Origin: Phocoena phocoena
Taxonomy: Eukaryota; Chordata; Mammalia; Artiodactyla; Phocoenidae
NCBI RefSeq assembly: GCF_963924675.1
Contig: NW_027077394.1
Location: 310,001 to 374,000 of the forward strand
DNA: 64,000 nt
Direction of reading: 5' to 3'
Both the position numbers and the translations under genes were made by a program. Below the pieces are notes generated by a model. It did no database searches and was not told where the DNA came from. It saw only the letters and a program-made list of their open reading frames with translations. Of the stretch, positions 34,865-47,852 are shown one piece after another; position 1 is the stretch's first letter; every line of letters starts with the position of its first letter.

Positions 34865-37800
34865 CCTGCCTCACTCCCAGCCACATGGTGATGTGTGTCC
34901 TCAGGTTTGAGGCCATATGTGATGGGTTCCTCATCTTTTGATGATGTGGCCCCACTGGTGTGTGCACACTCCTGCCTGGTTCCCATCCCCTTGGTGATGT
35001 GGGCCCTCTGGTGAGACTCTGATCCTGGTTGGGTTCCTCACACATCCGTGAGGTGAGCCCTCTTCTCTGAGGTCACTCCTGCCTGGCTGGCACAACCCGC
35101 CTTGTGGACTTCGGCACCCTGGTGGCAGTTGGAGCCTGCTGGGAGCCTCCTTCCCTCGGTGATGAGGCCCTCTGGCGTCAGACCCTAATGGCGGGGTTCC
35201 CACATTTTCTGATACGAGCTAAGTGGTGCGAGAGCACTCCTGCCAGGTTCCCATCCTCATGAGCGTGTGGGCCTTCTGTTCTGAGGTCCTAACGGCTGGG
35301 TTGCTCACACTTTCATGATGTGGGCCCTCTGCTGTGAGGTCAATCCTGCCTGGCTGGCGCACGTCGCCTTGGCGACGTGGACCCTCTGGTGGCAGTTGGA
35401 GCGTGCTGGGGCCTCCTCCCCTCAGTGATGAGGGCCTTCTGGTGTCAGGCCCTAAGTGCTGGGCTCCACACATTTTCTGATGTGTGCCCAGTGGTGCGAG
35501 TCACTCCTGCCAGGTTCCCATCCCCATGGGCATGTGGGACTTCTGTTCTGTGGTCCCAACTGCTGGGTTGCTCACAGTTTCATGATGTGGGCCCTTTGCT
35601 GTGTGTTCACTCTGGCCTGTATCCCATAGTGTCAGTGCTCTGGGCCTCCAGCTTGGAGTTTCCAACTTCTCGATTCCTCACCTTTTTTATTCTATGGGCC
35701 CTCGGTTGTGCGTCTCCTCCTGCATGCCTCACTCCCAGCCCCTTCGTGATGTGTGTCCCCTTGTTTGAGGCCACATGTGCTGTGTTCCTCACCTTTCTAT
35801 AATGTGGCCACACTGGTGTGAGGACACTCTTGCCTGGTTCCCATTCCCTTGGTGATGTTGGCCCCACTGCTGTTAGGACAGTCTTGCCTGGTTCCCATCA
35901 CCTTGTTAATGTTGGCCCTCTGGTGAGAGTCTGATCCTGGTTAGGTTCCTCACCCTTCTGTGAGGTGGGCCCTCTGCTCTGAGGTCACTCCTGCCTGGCT
36001 GGCACACCCCGCCTTGGCAACGTCGGCCATATGGTGGCAGTTGGAGCCTGCTGGGAGCCTCCTCCCCTCGGTGATGAGGGCCCTCTGGCCTCAGGCCCTA
36101 ACTGCTGGGTTCCCACATTTTCTGATTCGTGCTAAGTGGTGCAAGGACACTCCTGCCAGGTTCCCATCCCCATGGGGATGTGAGCCTTCTGCTCTGAGGT
36201 CCCAACGGCTGTGTTGCTCACAGTTTCATGATGAGGGCCCTCTGGTGTGAGTTCACTCCTGCCTAGATCCCATAGCCTCGCTGCTCCTGGCTGCCTGCCG
36301 GAGGTTCCAACTGTGGGATTCCTCACCTTTTTTATTCTATGGTCCCTCTGTTTTGAGGATCCTCTGGCCTACCTCACTCCCAGCCCCTTGGTGATGTGTG
36401 TCCTCAGGTTTGAGGCCACGTGTGCTGGGTCCCTCAAATTATGGTGATGTAGCCCCACTGGTGTGAGGACACTCCTGCCTGGTTCCCATTCCCTTGGTGA
36501 TGTTGGCCCTCTGGTGACAGTCTGATCCTTGTTGGGTTCCTCACACTTCTGTGAGGTGGGCTTTCTGCTCTGAGGTCACTCCTGCCTGGTTGGCACACCC
36601 CGCCTTGGTGACATCGGCCTTATGGTGGCAGTTGGAGCCTGCTGGGAGCCTCCTCCCCTCGGTGATGAGGGTCCTCTGGCCTCAGGTCCTAACTGCTGGG
36701 TTCCCACATTTTCTGATTCGTGGAAGTGGGCCGAGGACACTCCTGTCAGGTTCCCATCCCCATAGGGATGTGGGCCTTCTGCTCTGAGGTCCCATCCGCC
36801 GGGTTGCTCACAGTTTCATCATGTGGGACCTCTGCTGTGAGTTTGCTGTGGCCTGGATCCCATAGACTCTGTGCTCTGGGCGGCCTACTGGCCGGTTCCA
36901 ACTGCTGGATTCCTCACAACTTTTATTCTGTGGGCTCTGTTTTGTGAGGATACTCCTGCTTGCCTCACTCCTAGCCCCTTGGAGATGTGGGTCCCCTGTT
37001 TTAGGCCACATGTTCTGGGTTCCTCACCTTTCTATAATGTGGCCACACTGGTGTGAGGACCCTCCTGCCTGGTTCCGATCCCCTTGGTGATGTGGGCCCT
37101 CTGGTGAGAGTCTTATCCTGGCTGGTTTCCTCACCCTTCTGTGAGGTAGGCCCTCTGCGGTGAGGTCACTCCTGCCTGGCTGGCACACATCACCTTGGTG
37201 ATGTGGGCCCTCAGTTGGGAGTTGGTGTCTGCTGCGAGTCTCCGTCCCTCGGTAATGAGGGCCCTCTTGCGTCAGACCCTAACTCCTGGGCTCCCAAAAT
37301 TTGCAGATGTGCGACCTGTGGTGCGAGTACACTCCTGTCAGGTTCCCAACCGCATGGGAATTTGGGCCTTCTGCTCTGAGGTCCCAACGGCTGGGGTGCT
37401 CACAGTTTCATGATGAGGGCCCTCTGATGTGCGTTCATTCCGGCCTAGATCCCATAGGCTTGCTGCTCCTGGGCGCCTGCTGGGAGGTTCCAACTGCGGG
37501 ATTCCTCACCTTTTTTATTCTATGGGCCCTCTGTTTTGAGGTTCCTCCTGCCTGCCTCAATCCCAGCCCCGTTGTGATGTGTGTCCTCTGGTGTGAGGCC
37601 ACGTGTGCTGGGTCCCTCACCTTTCGATGATGTGGCCCCAATGGTGTGAGGACACTCGTGCCTGTTTCCCAGCCCCTTGGTGATGTGGCCCCTCTGGTGA
37701 GAGTCTGATCCTGGCTGGGTTCCTTACCGTTCTGTGAGGTGGGCCCTGTGCTCTGAGGTAACTCCTGCCTGGCTTGCTCCCATTGCCTTGGTGACGTCGG

Positions 37801-40226
37801 CCCTCTGGTGGCAGTTAGATCCTTTTGGAGACTCCTGTCCTCGGTGATGAGGTCCCTCTGGCGTCAGGCTCTAACTGCTGGGCTCCCCAGGTTTTCTGAT
37901 GTGAGCCCAGTGATGCCAGGACACTCGTGAAATGTTCCCATCCCCATGGCGATATGGGCCTTCTGCTCTGAGGTTCCAACGACTGGGTTGCTCACAGTTT
38001 CCTGATGTTAGCTCTATGGTGTTAGTTCACTCATTCCTAGATCCCATAGCCTCTGTACTCTGGGCCGCCTGCTGGGAAGTTCCAACTGCTGGGTTCCTCA
38101 CCTTTTTTATTCTTTGGGCCCTGTGTTGGGAGGCTCCTCCTGCCTGTGTCACTCCCAGCCCCTTGGTGATGTAGGTCCTCTGGTTTGTGGCCACATGTGC
38201 CAGTTTCCTCATCTTTTAGTGATGTGGCCCCACTGGTGTGAGGACACTCGTGCCTGGTTCCCGTCCCCTTGGTGATATGGGCCCTCTGGTGAGAGTCTGA
38301 TCCTGGTTGGGTTCCTCACACTTCTTTGAGGTGGGCCGTCTGCTGTGAGGTCACTCCTGCCTGGCTGGCACACCCCGCCTTGGCGACGTGGGCCCTCTTG
38401 TGGTAGTTGGAACATGCTGGGAGCCTCCTCCCCTCAGTGATGAGGGCCCTCTGGCGTCAGGCCCTAACTGCTGGGTACCCACATTTTCTGATATGTGCTA
38501 AGTGGTGCGAGGACACTCCTGCCATGCTCCCAACACCTTGGGGATGTGGACCTTCTGCTCTGAGGTCCAAATGGCTGGGTTGCTCGCAGTTTCATGATGT
38601 GGACCCTCTGCTGTGAGTTTACTGCGGCCTGAATCGCATAGACTTGGTGCTCTTGGCCGCCTGCTGGGAGGTTCCCATTGCTGGATTCCTCAGCTTTTTT
38701 ATTCTATGGGCCCTGTGTTGTGAGGCTACTCCTGCCTGCCTCATTCCGAGCCCCTTGGAGATGTGGGTCTTCTTGTTTAGGCCACATGTGCTGGGTTCCT
38801 CACCTTTCTATGATGTGGCCACACTGGTGTGAAGACTCTCCTGCCTGGTTCTGATCACCTTGGTGATGTGGGCCCTCTGGTGAGAGTCTTATCCTGGCTG
38901 TGTTCCTCACCCTTCTGTGAGGTAGGCCCTCTGCGGTGAGGTCACTCCTACCTGGCTGTCACACGTCACCTTGGCGACGTGGGACCTCAGTTGGGTGTTG
39001 GTGCCTGATTGGAGTCTCCTCCCCTTGGTAATGAGGGCCCTCTGGCGTCAGGCCCTAACTCCTGGGTTCCCTAAATTCTCTGCTGTGTGCCCTGTGGTGC
39101 GAGTACACTTCTGACAGGTTCCCAACCCCATGGGAATGTGGGCCTTCTGCTCTGAGATCCCAACGCCTAGGTTGCTCACAGTTTCATGATGACGGCCCTC
39201 TGGTGTGAGATCACTCCGGCCTGGATCCCATAGTCTCGCTGCTCCTGGCCGCCTGCTGGGAGGTTCCAACTGCGGGATTCTTCACCTCTTTAATTCTATG
39301 GTCCCTCTGTTTTGAGGCTCCTCCTGCCTGCCTCAATCCCAGCTCCCTTGTGATGTGTGTCCTCTGGTTTGAGGCCACGTGTGCTGGGTCCCTCACTTTT
39401 CGGTGATGTGGCCCCACTAGTGTGAGGACACTCCTGCCTGGTTCTCATTCCCTTGGTGATGTGGGCCCTCTGGTGAGAATCTGATCCTCTTTGGTTCTTC
39501 ACACTTCTGTGAGGTTGACCCTCTGCTCTGAGGTCACTCCTGCCTGGTTGTCGCACTCTGCATTGGCGACGTCGCCCCTCTGGTAGCAGTCGGAGCTGGC
39601 TGGGAGCCACCGCCCCTCGGTGATGAGGGCCCTCTGGCATCAGGCACTAATTGCTGGGCTCCCGACATTTTTTCATGTGTGTCCACTCTTGCGATGACAC
39701 TCCTACTTGTTTCCCTTCCCCATGGGGATGTGGGCCTTCTGCTCTGAGGTCACAACGGCTGGGTTGCTTACAGAATCACAATGAGGGCCCTCTGTTGTGA
39801 GTTCATGCCGGCCTGGATCTCATAGCCTCAGTGCTCTGGGCCGCCTGCTAGGAAGATCCAACTGCTGGTTTCCACACCTTTTGTATACAATGGGACATGT
39901 GTTGTGAGGTTAATCCTGCCTGCCTCACTCCGAAACCCATGGTGATGTGGGTCCTCTGGTTTGAGGCCACATGTGCTGGGTACCTCAACTTTTGATGATG
40001 TGGCCCCACGGGTGTGAGGACACTCCTGCCTGGTTCCCATCACCTTGGTGATGTGGGCCCTCTGGGGAGAGTCTGATCCTGGCTGGGTTCCCTACCATTC
40101 TGTGAGGTGGGCCCTCTGATGTCAGGTCACTCCTGCCTGGCTAGCTCACATCGCCTTGGCGACGTGGGCCCTCTGTTGGCCACTGGAGCATGCTGGGAGC
40201 CTCCTACTCCCGTGAATGATGGCCCT
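34865..40226. repeat. 592-bp / 11-mer satellite (copy B)
   Basis: Same order and number of higher-order units as copy A, including the 910-bp irregular first interval. It differs by about 1% by eye, clearly more than the island to its left. Its two junctions with the main satellite are the same as in copy A. Confidence 0.88.
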
Positions 40227-40587
40227 GGAAAAAATGCATATGCCCTTTTTGGCCAAGTGCTTCATTGACGAGGTTCTGCCACTTCTCTTATGCTTTCAGA
40301 GCAATTCACGTCTACCTCCTGAAATCGGATTCCAGCAATTCTGCCCCACTTTCAAGTCCTCTTCGCAGCCTTAATTCAATATATTTTTGTACGATTTCTG
40401 TCATTTATAAGTCTGCAGGTATGTGAATGTCAGTGCCCCTGAGATCCTTTCCTCAACTCGCTTTCTTGTGAGCTAGCCACAAAACCGCAGGATTGCTTCA
40501 GGCCCTAATCTTGTTCCAGCACGGCATGCTGAGCCTTTGGTTAATTCCTTTTCCTGTTGGGAAATGAGTGTTAAAATTGCCCGTGCA
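40227..40587. repeat. Satellite from palindrome right half to L1 insertion (copy B)
   Basis: Counterpart of 18,493-18,853. Unusually diverged from it: eight substitutions in roughly 210 bp by eye (for example CTAGCC versus CTGGCC, GAGATCC versus GAGCTCC). Confidence 0.85.
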
Positions 40588-41259
40588 TACTGGGCATATA
40601 CCCTGAGAAAACCAAAATTCAAAAAGAGTCATGTACCAAAATGTTCATTGCAGCTCTATTTACAATAGCCCGGAGATGGAAAGAACCTAAGCGCCCATCA
40701 TCGGACGAATGGATAAAGAAGATGTGGCACATATACACAATGGAATATTACTCAGCCTTAAAAAGAAATGAAACTGAGTTATTTGTAATGAGATGGATAG
40801 ACCTAGAGTCTGTCATACAGAGTGAAGTAAGTCAGAAAGAAAAAGACAAATAGCGTATGCTAACACATATATATGGAATTTAAAGGAAAAAATTGTCATG
40901 AAGAACCTAGGGATAAGACAGGAATAGAGGCGCAGACCTACTGGAGAACGGAATTGAGGATATGGGGAGGGGGAATGGTGAGTTCTGACAGGGCGAGAGA
41001 GAGTCATGGACATATACACACTAACAAATGTAGTAAGGTAGATAGCAAGGGGGAAGCAGCCGCAAGGCACAGGGATATTAGCTCGGGGCATTGGGACAGC
41101 CTGGAGGGGTGGAAGGGGGAGAGAGGGAGGGAGGGAGACACAAGAGGGAAGACACAGGGAGCATATGTATATGTATAGCTGATTCACTTTGTTATAAAGC
41201 AAAAACTAACACACCATTGTAAAGCAATTATACCCCAATAAAGATGTTAAAAAAAATAT
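40588..41259 (+). mobile_element. 5'-truncated L1 with target-site duplication (copy B)
   Basis: Same truncation point, A-tail and TTGCCCGTGCA duplication (40,577-40,587 and 41,260-41,270) as the copy at 18,854-19,525. It holds the ORF2p C-terminal remnant at 40,641-40,853. Confidence 0.93.
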
Positions 41260-42613
41260 TTGCCCGTGCACACACCTACAGATAGTCTCCCATTGGTTCT
41301 CCGTATTCCTGTTCATCTTGGGCAGAAATTGCAAACAGTGCCAAACAGGAGGTTAAAGGCACTGAGTCTCCAAATGGGGAGAGTGTAAGAAAAGGGTCTG
41401 GAATGGTGAACCTGAGTACCAGGGGACGAAAACAGACATGCATGTAAAAAGGTTTCCCAGTCACACGGTGGAACATACTCTGGGTTTCCCATGCAAATTT
41501 TAGCAGAAGGAAGAATCCCTTGAACCTGGAGAGTTGGGAACCATGGAATGGGTACCAGGCAGTATGACATCAAAGGGTCTGCATTTGCTCACTGAACCTC
41601 ACCAATGCTATCAGCCCAAAGGGTCCAGCCTTATCTCTCACCCAGCTCTGGGTGTAGATGTGGTAAACCAGGTTGCATCACATGCCCTGTGTGAGTTATT
41701 TAAGAATTGCTCTCTATTTCACTATCATTGTGTTTTGTTTTTGAAATTTTTTTTTTGCCACTGGGATTTATCGGATTTTCACTGCTGCGTTAATGCCGCT
41801 GTACACACTCTTGATTCTCTTATGGAGACATAAATATCCACGGGTTTTAAGATTCTTCCTAGTCAGGTATATTCTTAGGCGTTGAATATGTGGTTTTGAG
41901 TCCATTTCGTTGAGCAAGGAGTAGGTCTTGTCTATTACATATTTGGCTTATGGAACGGTATCTGTGCTAATTTCAGTCTCTGGTTTTATGCAGCACTCCA
42001 ACGCACCTTTCTCCATAAGAAAGCACAAGTTGGTTTTCTAAATTTGAGACTGTTCTGTTTTGTAATTCAGTTCATGTGTAGTCAAGTTTACATACTGTGT
42101 ATTAGTGATATTTTATGATGTTTCATTTTATGTGTGACTTATTTCACGTAGAATCACCATACCTGAATCCACTCACTATGCCGCTACGGGCCTGATGACA
42201 CAGATTTCATTGCTGAGTGATATTCCATTGTACGTACGTACCACAACTTCTTTATCCATTGTTTGCTCTCTGAGATATTTACCTGGTACTGTAAACGAGG
42301 TTCTTGTGAACAGAGAGGTCCCAAACTTTGAGGTGGCTGGGTGTTTTTGATTTTAATTTCCCTAAGCTGTAGGACCATAAGTGGAAGTGCCATAGGCTGT
42401 GTTGCTTTGTTTCTTATGTTTTTCAGGAAACACAAAACACTTCTCCAGAATGACTGTCGGCAATTTACATCATATGCATCAGCATAATAAGGATCCCTGT
42501 TTTCCATTGCCTGTCCTCCGTTTCTGGATTTTAAAATTTTTTTAAATGGCCCTTTTGCCCTGGGGGACACTGAGACTTCATTGTAGTGCAGGTTTATTTA
42601 CAAGCTTGCTTGG
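41260..42613. repeat. Satellite, remainder of the L1-interrupted unit (copy B)
   Basis: Counterpart of 19,526-20,878, with several substitutions (for example GCAAATTTTAGC for GCATGTTTTAGC). Confidence 0.85.
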
Positions 42614-44359
42614 TTGGCCAAAAAGTGCGTATGCGTTTTTTCCTGAATATATTTAGGGAAAAAAGCATCCGCACTTTTTGGACAAGTGCATCATTATCGA
42701 TGTTCTGCCTCTTTTCCTATTCTTGAAGTGCAATTCCAGTTTAACCCTTCAATCGTTTTCCTGAATTTCTGCCCCGCTTTCAAGTCCCCTTTGCAGGCTT
42801 ACTTCAATATATTTTTGGAGGATAGCTGTCATGTATAACTCTGCAGGTTTGTGAATTACAGTGCCCCTGAGCTCCTTTCTTCAACTTGCTTTCTTTTGAG
42901 CTGGGCACAAAACCGCAGGATTGCTTCTGGCCCTAATCTGTTTTCAGCAGGGCACGCTGCGCCTTTGTTTAATTCCTCTTCCTGGTCGGCAATGAGCGTT
43001 ACATTTTCCCGTGCAGACACCTACAGCTAGTCTCTCATTGGTTCTCCCAATTCCTGTTCATCTTGCACAGAAATTGCAAGCTGTGCCAAACAGGAGTTTA
43101 AAGGCACTGACTCTCCAAGCGGGGAGAGTGTTAGTAAAGCATCTGGAATGGTGAACCTGAGGACCAGGATACGAAAACTGAGATGCATTTTAAATCGTTT
43201 CCCAATCACACGGTGGACGATACTCTGGGTTTCCCATGCATGTTTCAGCTGGAGGAAGAATGCCTTGAACCTGGAGAGTTGGGACCCATGGAATGGGTAC
43301 CATGCAGTATGACTTCAAAGGGTCTGCATTTGCTCACCGAAACTCACCAATGCTATCAGCCTGAAGTGTCCAGCCTTATGTCTCAACCAGCTCTGGGTGT
43401 AGATGTGGTAAATCCCGGTTGCATCACATGCCCTGAGTGAATTATTTAAGAATTGCTCTCTATTTCACTGTCTTTGTGTTTTGTTTTCGAAATTTATTTT
43501 GATAATGGGATTTATCGGATTTTCACTGCTGCGTTTCGGCCGCTGTACACACGCTTGATTCTCTTACGGAGACATATATATCCATGGGTTTTAAGATTCT
43601 TCCTGGTCAGGTATATTCCTAGGCATTGAATATGTGGTGTTGGGTCCATTTCGTTGAGCAAGGAGTAGGTCTTGTCTATTACATATTTGGCTTATGGAAA
43701 GTTATCTGTGCTAATTTCAGTCTCTGGTTTTATGCAGCACCCCAAGGCACCTTTTCCAATAAGCAAGCACTAGTTGGTTTTCTAAATTTGAGACCCTGTT
43801 CTGTTTTGTAATTCAGTTCATGTGTAGTCAAGTTTACATTCCGTGTATTAGTGATACCTTATGATATTTCCTTTTCTGTGTGACATAGTTCACGTAGAAT
43901 CACCGTACCTGCATCCACTCACTATGCCGCTATGGGCCTGATGACACAGATTTCATTGCTGAGTGATATTGCATTGTACGTACGTGCCACAACTTCTTTA
44001 TCCATTTTTTGCTTTCTGGGATATTTACCTGATACTGTAGACGAGCTTCTTGTGAACACAGCCATCCCAAATATTGGGGTGGCTGTCTGTTTTTGATTTT
44101 AATTTCCGTAAGCTATAGGACCATAAGTGGAAGTGCCATAGGCTGTGTTGCTTTGTTTCTTACTTGTTTCAGGAAACACCATACACTTCTCCAGGGTGGC
44201 TGCTGGCAATTTGCATCCTGCCAATCAGCATAACAAGGCTCCCTGTTCTCCATATCCTGTCCTACCTTTCTGGATTTTACACTTTTTTCAGATGGCCCTT
44301 TTGCCCGGAGGGCGTTGAGACTTCATTGTAGTGCAGATTTCCTTTACAGGCTTGCTTGG
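42614..44359. repeat. Satellite unit, 1,746 bp
   Basis: The palindrome is imperfect on the right arm (AGCATCCGCAC). The copy A/B match ends near 42,800 within it. Beta subtype. Confidence 0.85.
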
Positions 44360-46105
44360 TTGGCCAAAAAGGGCGTATGCGTTTTTTCCTGAATATATTC
44401 AGGAAAAAACGCATACGCCCTTTTTGGCCAAGTGCATCATTGTCGACGTTCTGCCTCTTTTCCTATGCTTTCAGAGCAATTCCAGTCTACCCCCTGCAAT
44501 CGTTTTCCTGAAATTCTGCCCCACCTTCAAGTCCCCTTCGCAGGCTTACTTCAATATATTTTTGGAGGATAGCTGTCATTTATAACTCTGCAGGTTTGTG
44601 AATTACAGTGCCCCTGAGCTCCTTTCTTCAACTTGCTTTTTTTGAGCTGGGCACAAAACCGCAGGATTGCTTCTGGCCCTAATCTGTTTTCAGCAGGGCA
44701 CGCTGAGCCTTTGTTTAATTCCTCTTCCTGGTCGGCAATGAGCGTTACATTTGCCCGTGCAGACACCTACAGCTAGTCTGTCATTGGTTCTCCCTATTCC
44801 TGTTCATCTTGCACAGAAATTGCAAGCTGTGCCAAACAGGAGTTTAAAGGCACTGACTCTCCAAGCGGGGAGAGTGTTAGTCAAGCATCTGGAATGGTGA
44901 ACCCGAGGACTAGGATACGAAAACTGAGATGCATTTTAAATCGTTTCCCAATCACACGGTGGACGATACTCTGGGTTTCCCATGCATGTTTTAGCTGGAG
45001 GAAGAATCCCTTGAACCTGGAGAGTTGGGACCCATGGAATGGGTACCATGCAGTATGACTTCAAAGGGTCTGCATTTGCTCACTGAAACTCACCAATGCT
45101 ATCAGCCTGAAGTGTCCAGCCTTATGTCTCAACCAGCTCTGGGTGTAGATGTGGTCAATCCCGGTTGCATCACATGCCCTGAGTGAATTATTTAAGAATT
45201 GCTCTCTATTTCACTGTCTTTGTGTTTTGTTTTCGAAATTAATTTTGATAATGGGATTTATCGGATTTTCACTGCTGCGTTTCGGCCGCTGTACACACGC
45301 TTGATTCTCTTACGGAGACATATATATCCATGGGTTTTAAGATTCTTCCTAGTCAGGTATATTCCTAGGCGTTGAATATGTGGTGTTGAGTCCATTTCGT
45401 TGAGCAAGGAGTAGGTCTTGTCTATTACATATTTGGCTTATGGAAAGTTATCTGTGCTAATTTCAGTCTCTGGTTTTATGCAGCACCCCAAGGCACCTTT
45501 CCCCATAAGCAAGCACTAGTTGGTTTTCTAAATTTGAGACCCTGTTCTGTTTTGTAATTCAGTTCATGTGTAGTCAAGTTTACATTCCGTGTATTAGTGA
45601 TACCTTATGATGTTTCTTTTTCTGTGTGACGTAGTTCACGTAGAATCACCGTACCTGCATCCACTCACTATGCCGCTACGGGCCTGATGACACAGATTTC
45701 ATTGCTGAGTGATATTGCATTGCACGTACGTGCCACAACTTCTTTATCCATTTTTTGCTTTCTGGGATATTTACCTGGTACTGTAGACGAGCTGCTTGGT
45801 AACACAGCCGTCCCAAACTTTGGGGTGGCTCTCTGTTTTTGATTTTAATTTCCCTAAGGAATAGGACCATAAGTGCAATTGCCATAGGCTGTGTTGCTTT
45901 AGTTCTTACGTGTTTCAGGAAACACCATACACTTCTCCAGGGTGGCTGTTGGCAATTTACATCCTGCCAATCAGCATAACAAGGCTCCCTGTTCTCCATA
46001 TCCTGTCCTACCTTTCTGGATTTTACACTTTTTTCAGATGGCCCTTTTGCCCGGGGGGCAGTGAGACTTCATTGTAGTGCAGATTTCCTTTTCAGGCTTG
46101 CTTGG
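44360..46105. repeat. Satellite unit, 1,746 bp
   Basis: Perfect palindrome. Alpha subtype (GGAATAGGACCATAAGTGC) at about 45,860. It shares GGTCGGCAATGAGCG with the neighbouring units at about 42,985 and 46,478. Confidence 0.85.
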
Positions 46106-47852
46106 TTGGCCAAAAAGTGCGTATGCGTTTTTTCCTGAATATATTCAGGAAAAAACGAATACGCCCTTTTTGGCTAAGTGCATCATTGTCGACGTTCTGC
46201 CTCTTTTCCTATGCTTTCAGGGCAATTCCAGTCTAAACCCTGCAATCGTTTTCCTGAAATTCTGCCCCGCTTTCAAGTCCCCTGCGCAGGCTTACTTCAA
46301 TATATTTTTGGAGGATAGCTGTCATTTATAACTCCGCAGGTTTGTGAATTACAGTGCCCCTTAGCTCCTTTATTCAACTCGCTTTCTTGTGAGCTGGGCA
46401 CAAAACCGCAGGATTGCTTCAGGCCCTAATCTGTTTCAGGCAGGGCACACTGAGCCTTTGTTTAATTCCTCTTCCTGGTCGGCAATGAGCGTTACATTTG
46501 CCCGTGCAGACACCTACAGCTAGTCTCTCATTGGTTCTCCCTCTTCCTGTTCATCTTGCACAGAAATTGCAGGCTGTGCAAAAGAGGAGGTTAAAGGCAC
46601 TGACTCTCCAAGCGGGGAGAGTGTTAGTCAAGCATCTGGAATGGTGAACCCGAGGACCAGGATACGAAAACTGAGATGCATTTTAAATCGTTTCCCAATC
46701 ACACGGTGGACGATACTCTGGGTTTCCCATGCATGTTTTAGCTGGAGGAAGAATCCCTTGAACCTGGAGAGTTGGGACCCATGGAATGGGTACCATGCAG
46801 TATGACTTCAAAGGGTCTGCATTTGCTCACCGAAACTCACCAATGCTATCAGCCTGAAGTGTCCAGCCTTATGTCTCAACCAGCTCTGGGTGTAGATGTG
46901 GTCAATCCCGGTTGCATCACATGCCCTGAGTGAATTATTTAAGAATTGCTCTCTATTTCACTGTCTTTGTGTTTTGTTTTCGAAATTTATTCTGATAATT
47001 GGATTTATCGGATTTTCACTGCTGCGTTTCGGCCGCTGTACACACGCTTGATTCTCTTACGGAGACATATATATCCATGTGTTTTAAGATTCTTCCTAGT
47101 CAGGTATATTCCTAGGCATTGAATATGTGGTGTTAGGTCCATTTCGTTGAGCAAGGAGTAGGTCTTGTCTATTACATATTTAGCTTATGGAAAGTTATCT
47201 GTGCTAATTTCAGTCTCTGGTTTTATGCAGCACCCCAAGGCACCTTTCCCCATAAGCAAGCACTAGTTGGTTTTCTAAATTTGAGACCCTGTTCTGTTTT
47301 GTAATTCAGTTCATGTGTAGTCAAGTTTACATTCCGTGTATTAGTGATATCTTATGATGTTTCTTTTTCTGTGTGACGTAGTTCACGTAGAATCACCATA
47401 CCTGCATCCACTCATTATGCCGCTACGGGCCTGATGACACAGATTTCATTGCTGAGTGATATTGCATTGTACGTACGTGCCACAACTTCTTTATCCATAT
47501 TTTGCTTTCTGGGATATTTACCTGATACTGTAGACGAGCTTCTTGTGAACACAGCCGTCCCAAATATTGGGGTGGCTGTCTGTTTTTTATTTTAATTTCC
47601 GTAAGCTATAGGACCATAAGTGGAAGTGCCATAGGCTGTGTTGCTTAGTTTCTTACGTGTTTCAGGAAACACCATACACTTCTCCAGGGTGGCTGCTGGC
47701 AATTTACATCCTGCCAATCAGCATAACAAGGCTCCCTCTTCTCCATATGCTGTCCAATCTTTCTGGATTTTACACTTTTCTCAGATGGCCCTTTTGCCCG
47801 GGGGCCAGTGAGATTTCATTGTAGTGCAGATTTCCTTTACAGGCTTGCTTGG
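46106..47852. repeat. Satellite unit, 1,747 bp
   Basis: The palindrome arms carry independent changes (AAAAAGTGCG left; AACGAATACG and GGCTAAG right). Beta subtype. Confidence 0.85.

Larger units (their letters stand above)
23944..42800. repeat. Composite module, copy B
   Basis: Second copy of the 2,218-21,065 module, separated from copy A by about 2.9 kb of ordinary satellite. Both L1 insertions, the ERV fragment, the minisatellite and the 592-bp array are present at matching positions, so all were in place before duplication. Distinguishing changes include AATTTCCGTAAG (copy A AATTTCTGTAAG) and an extra 6 bp in the CCACCACC tract near 33,150. Confidence 0.9.
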
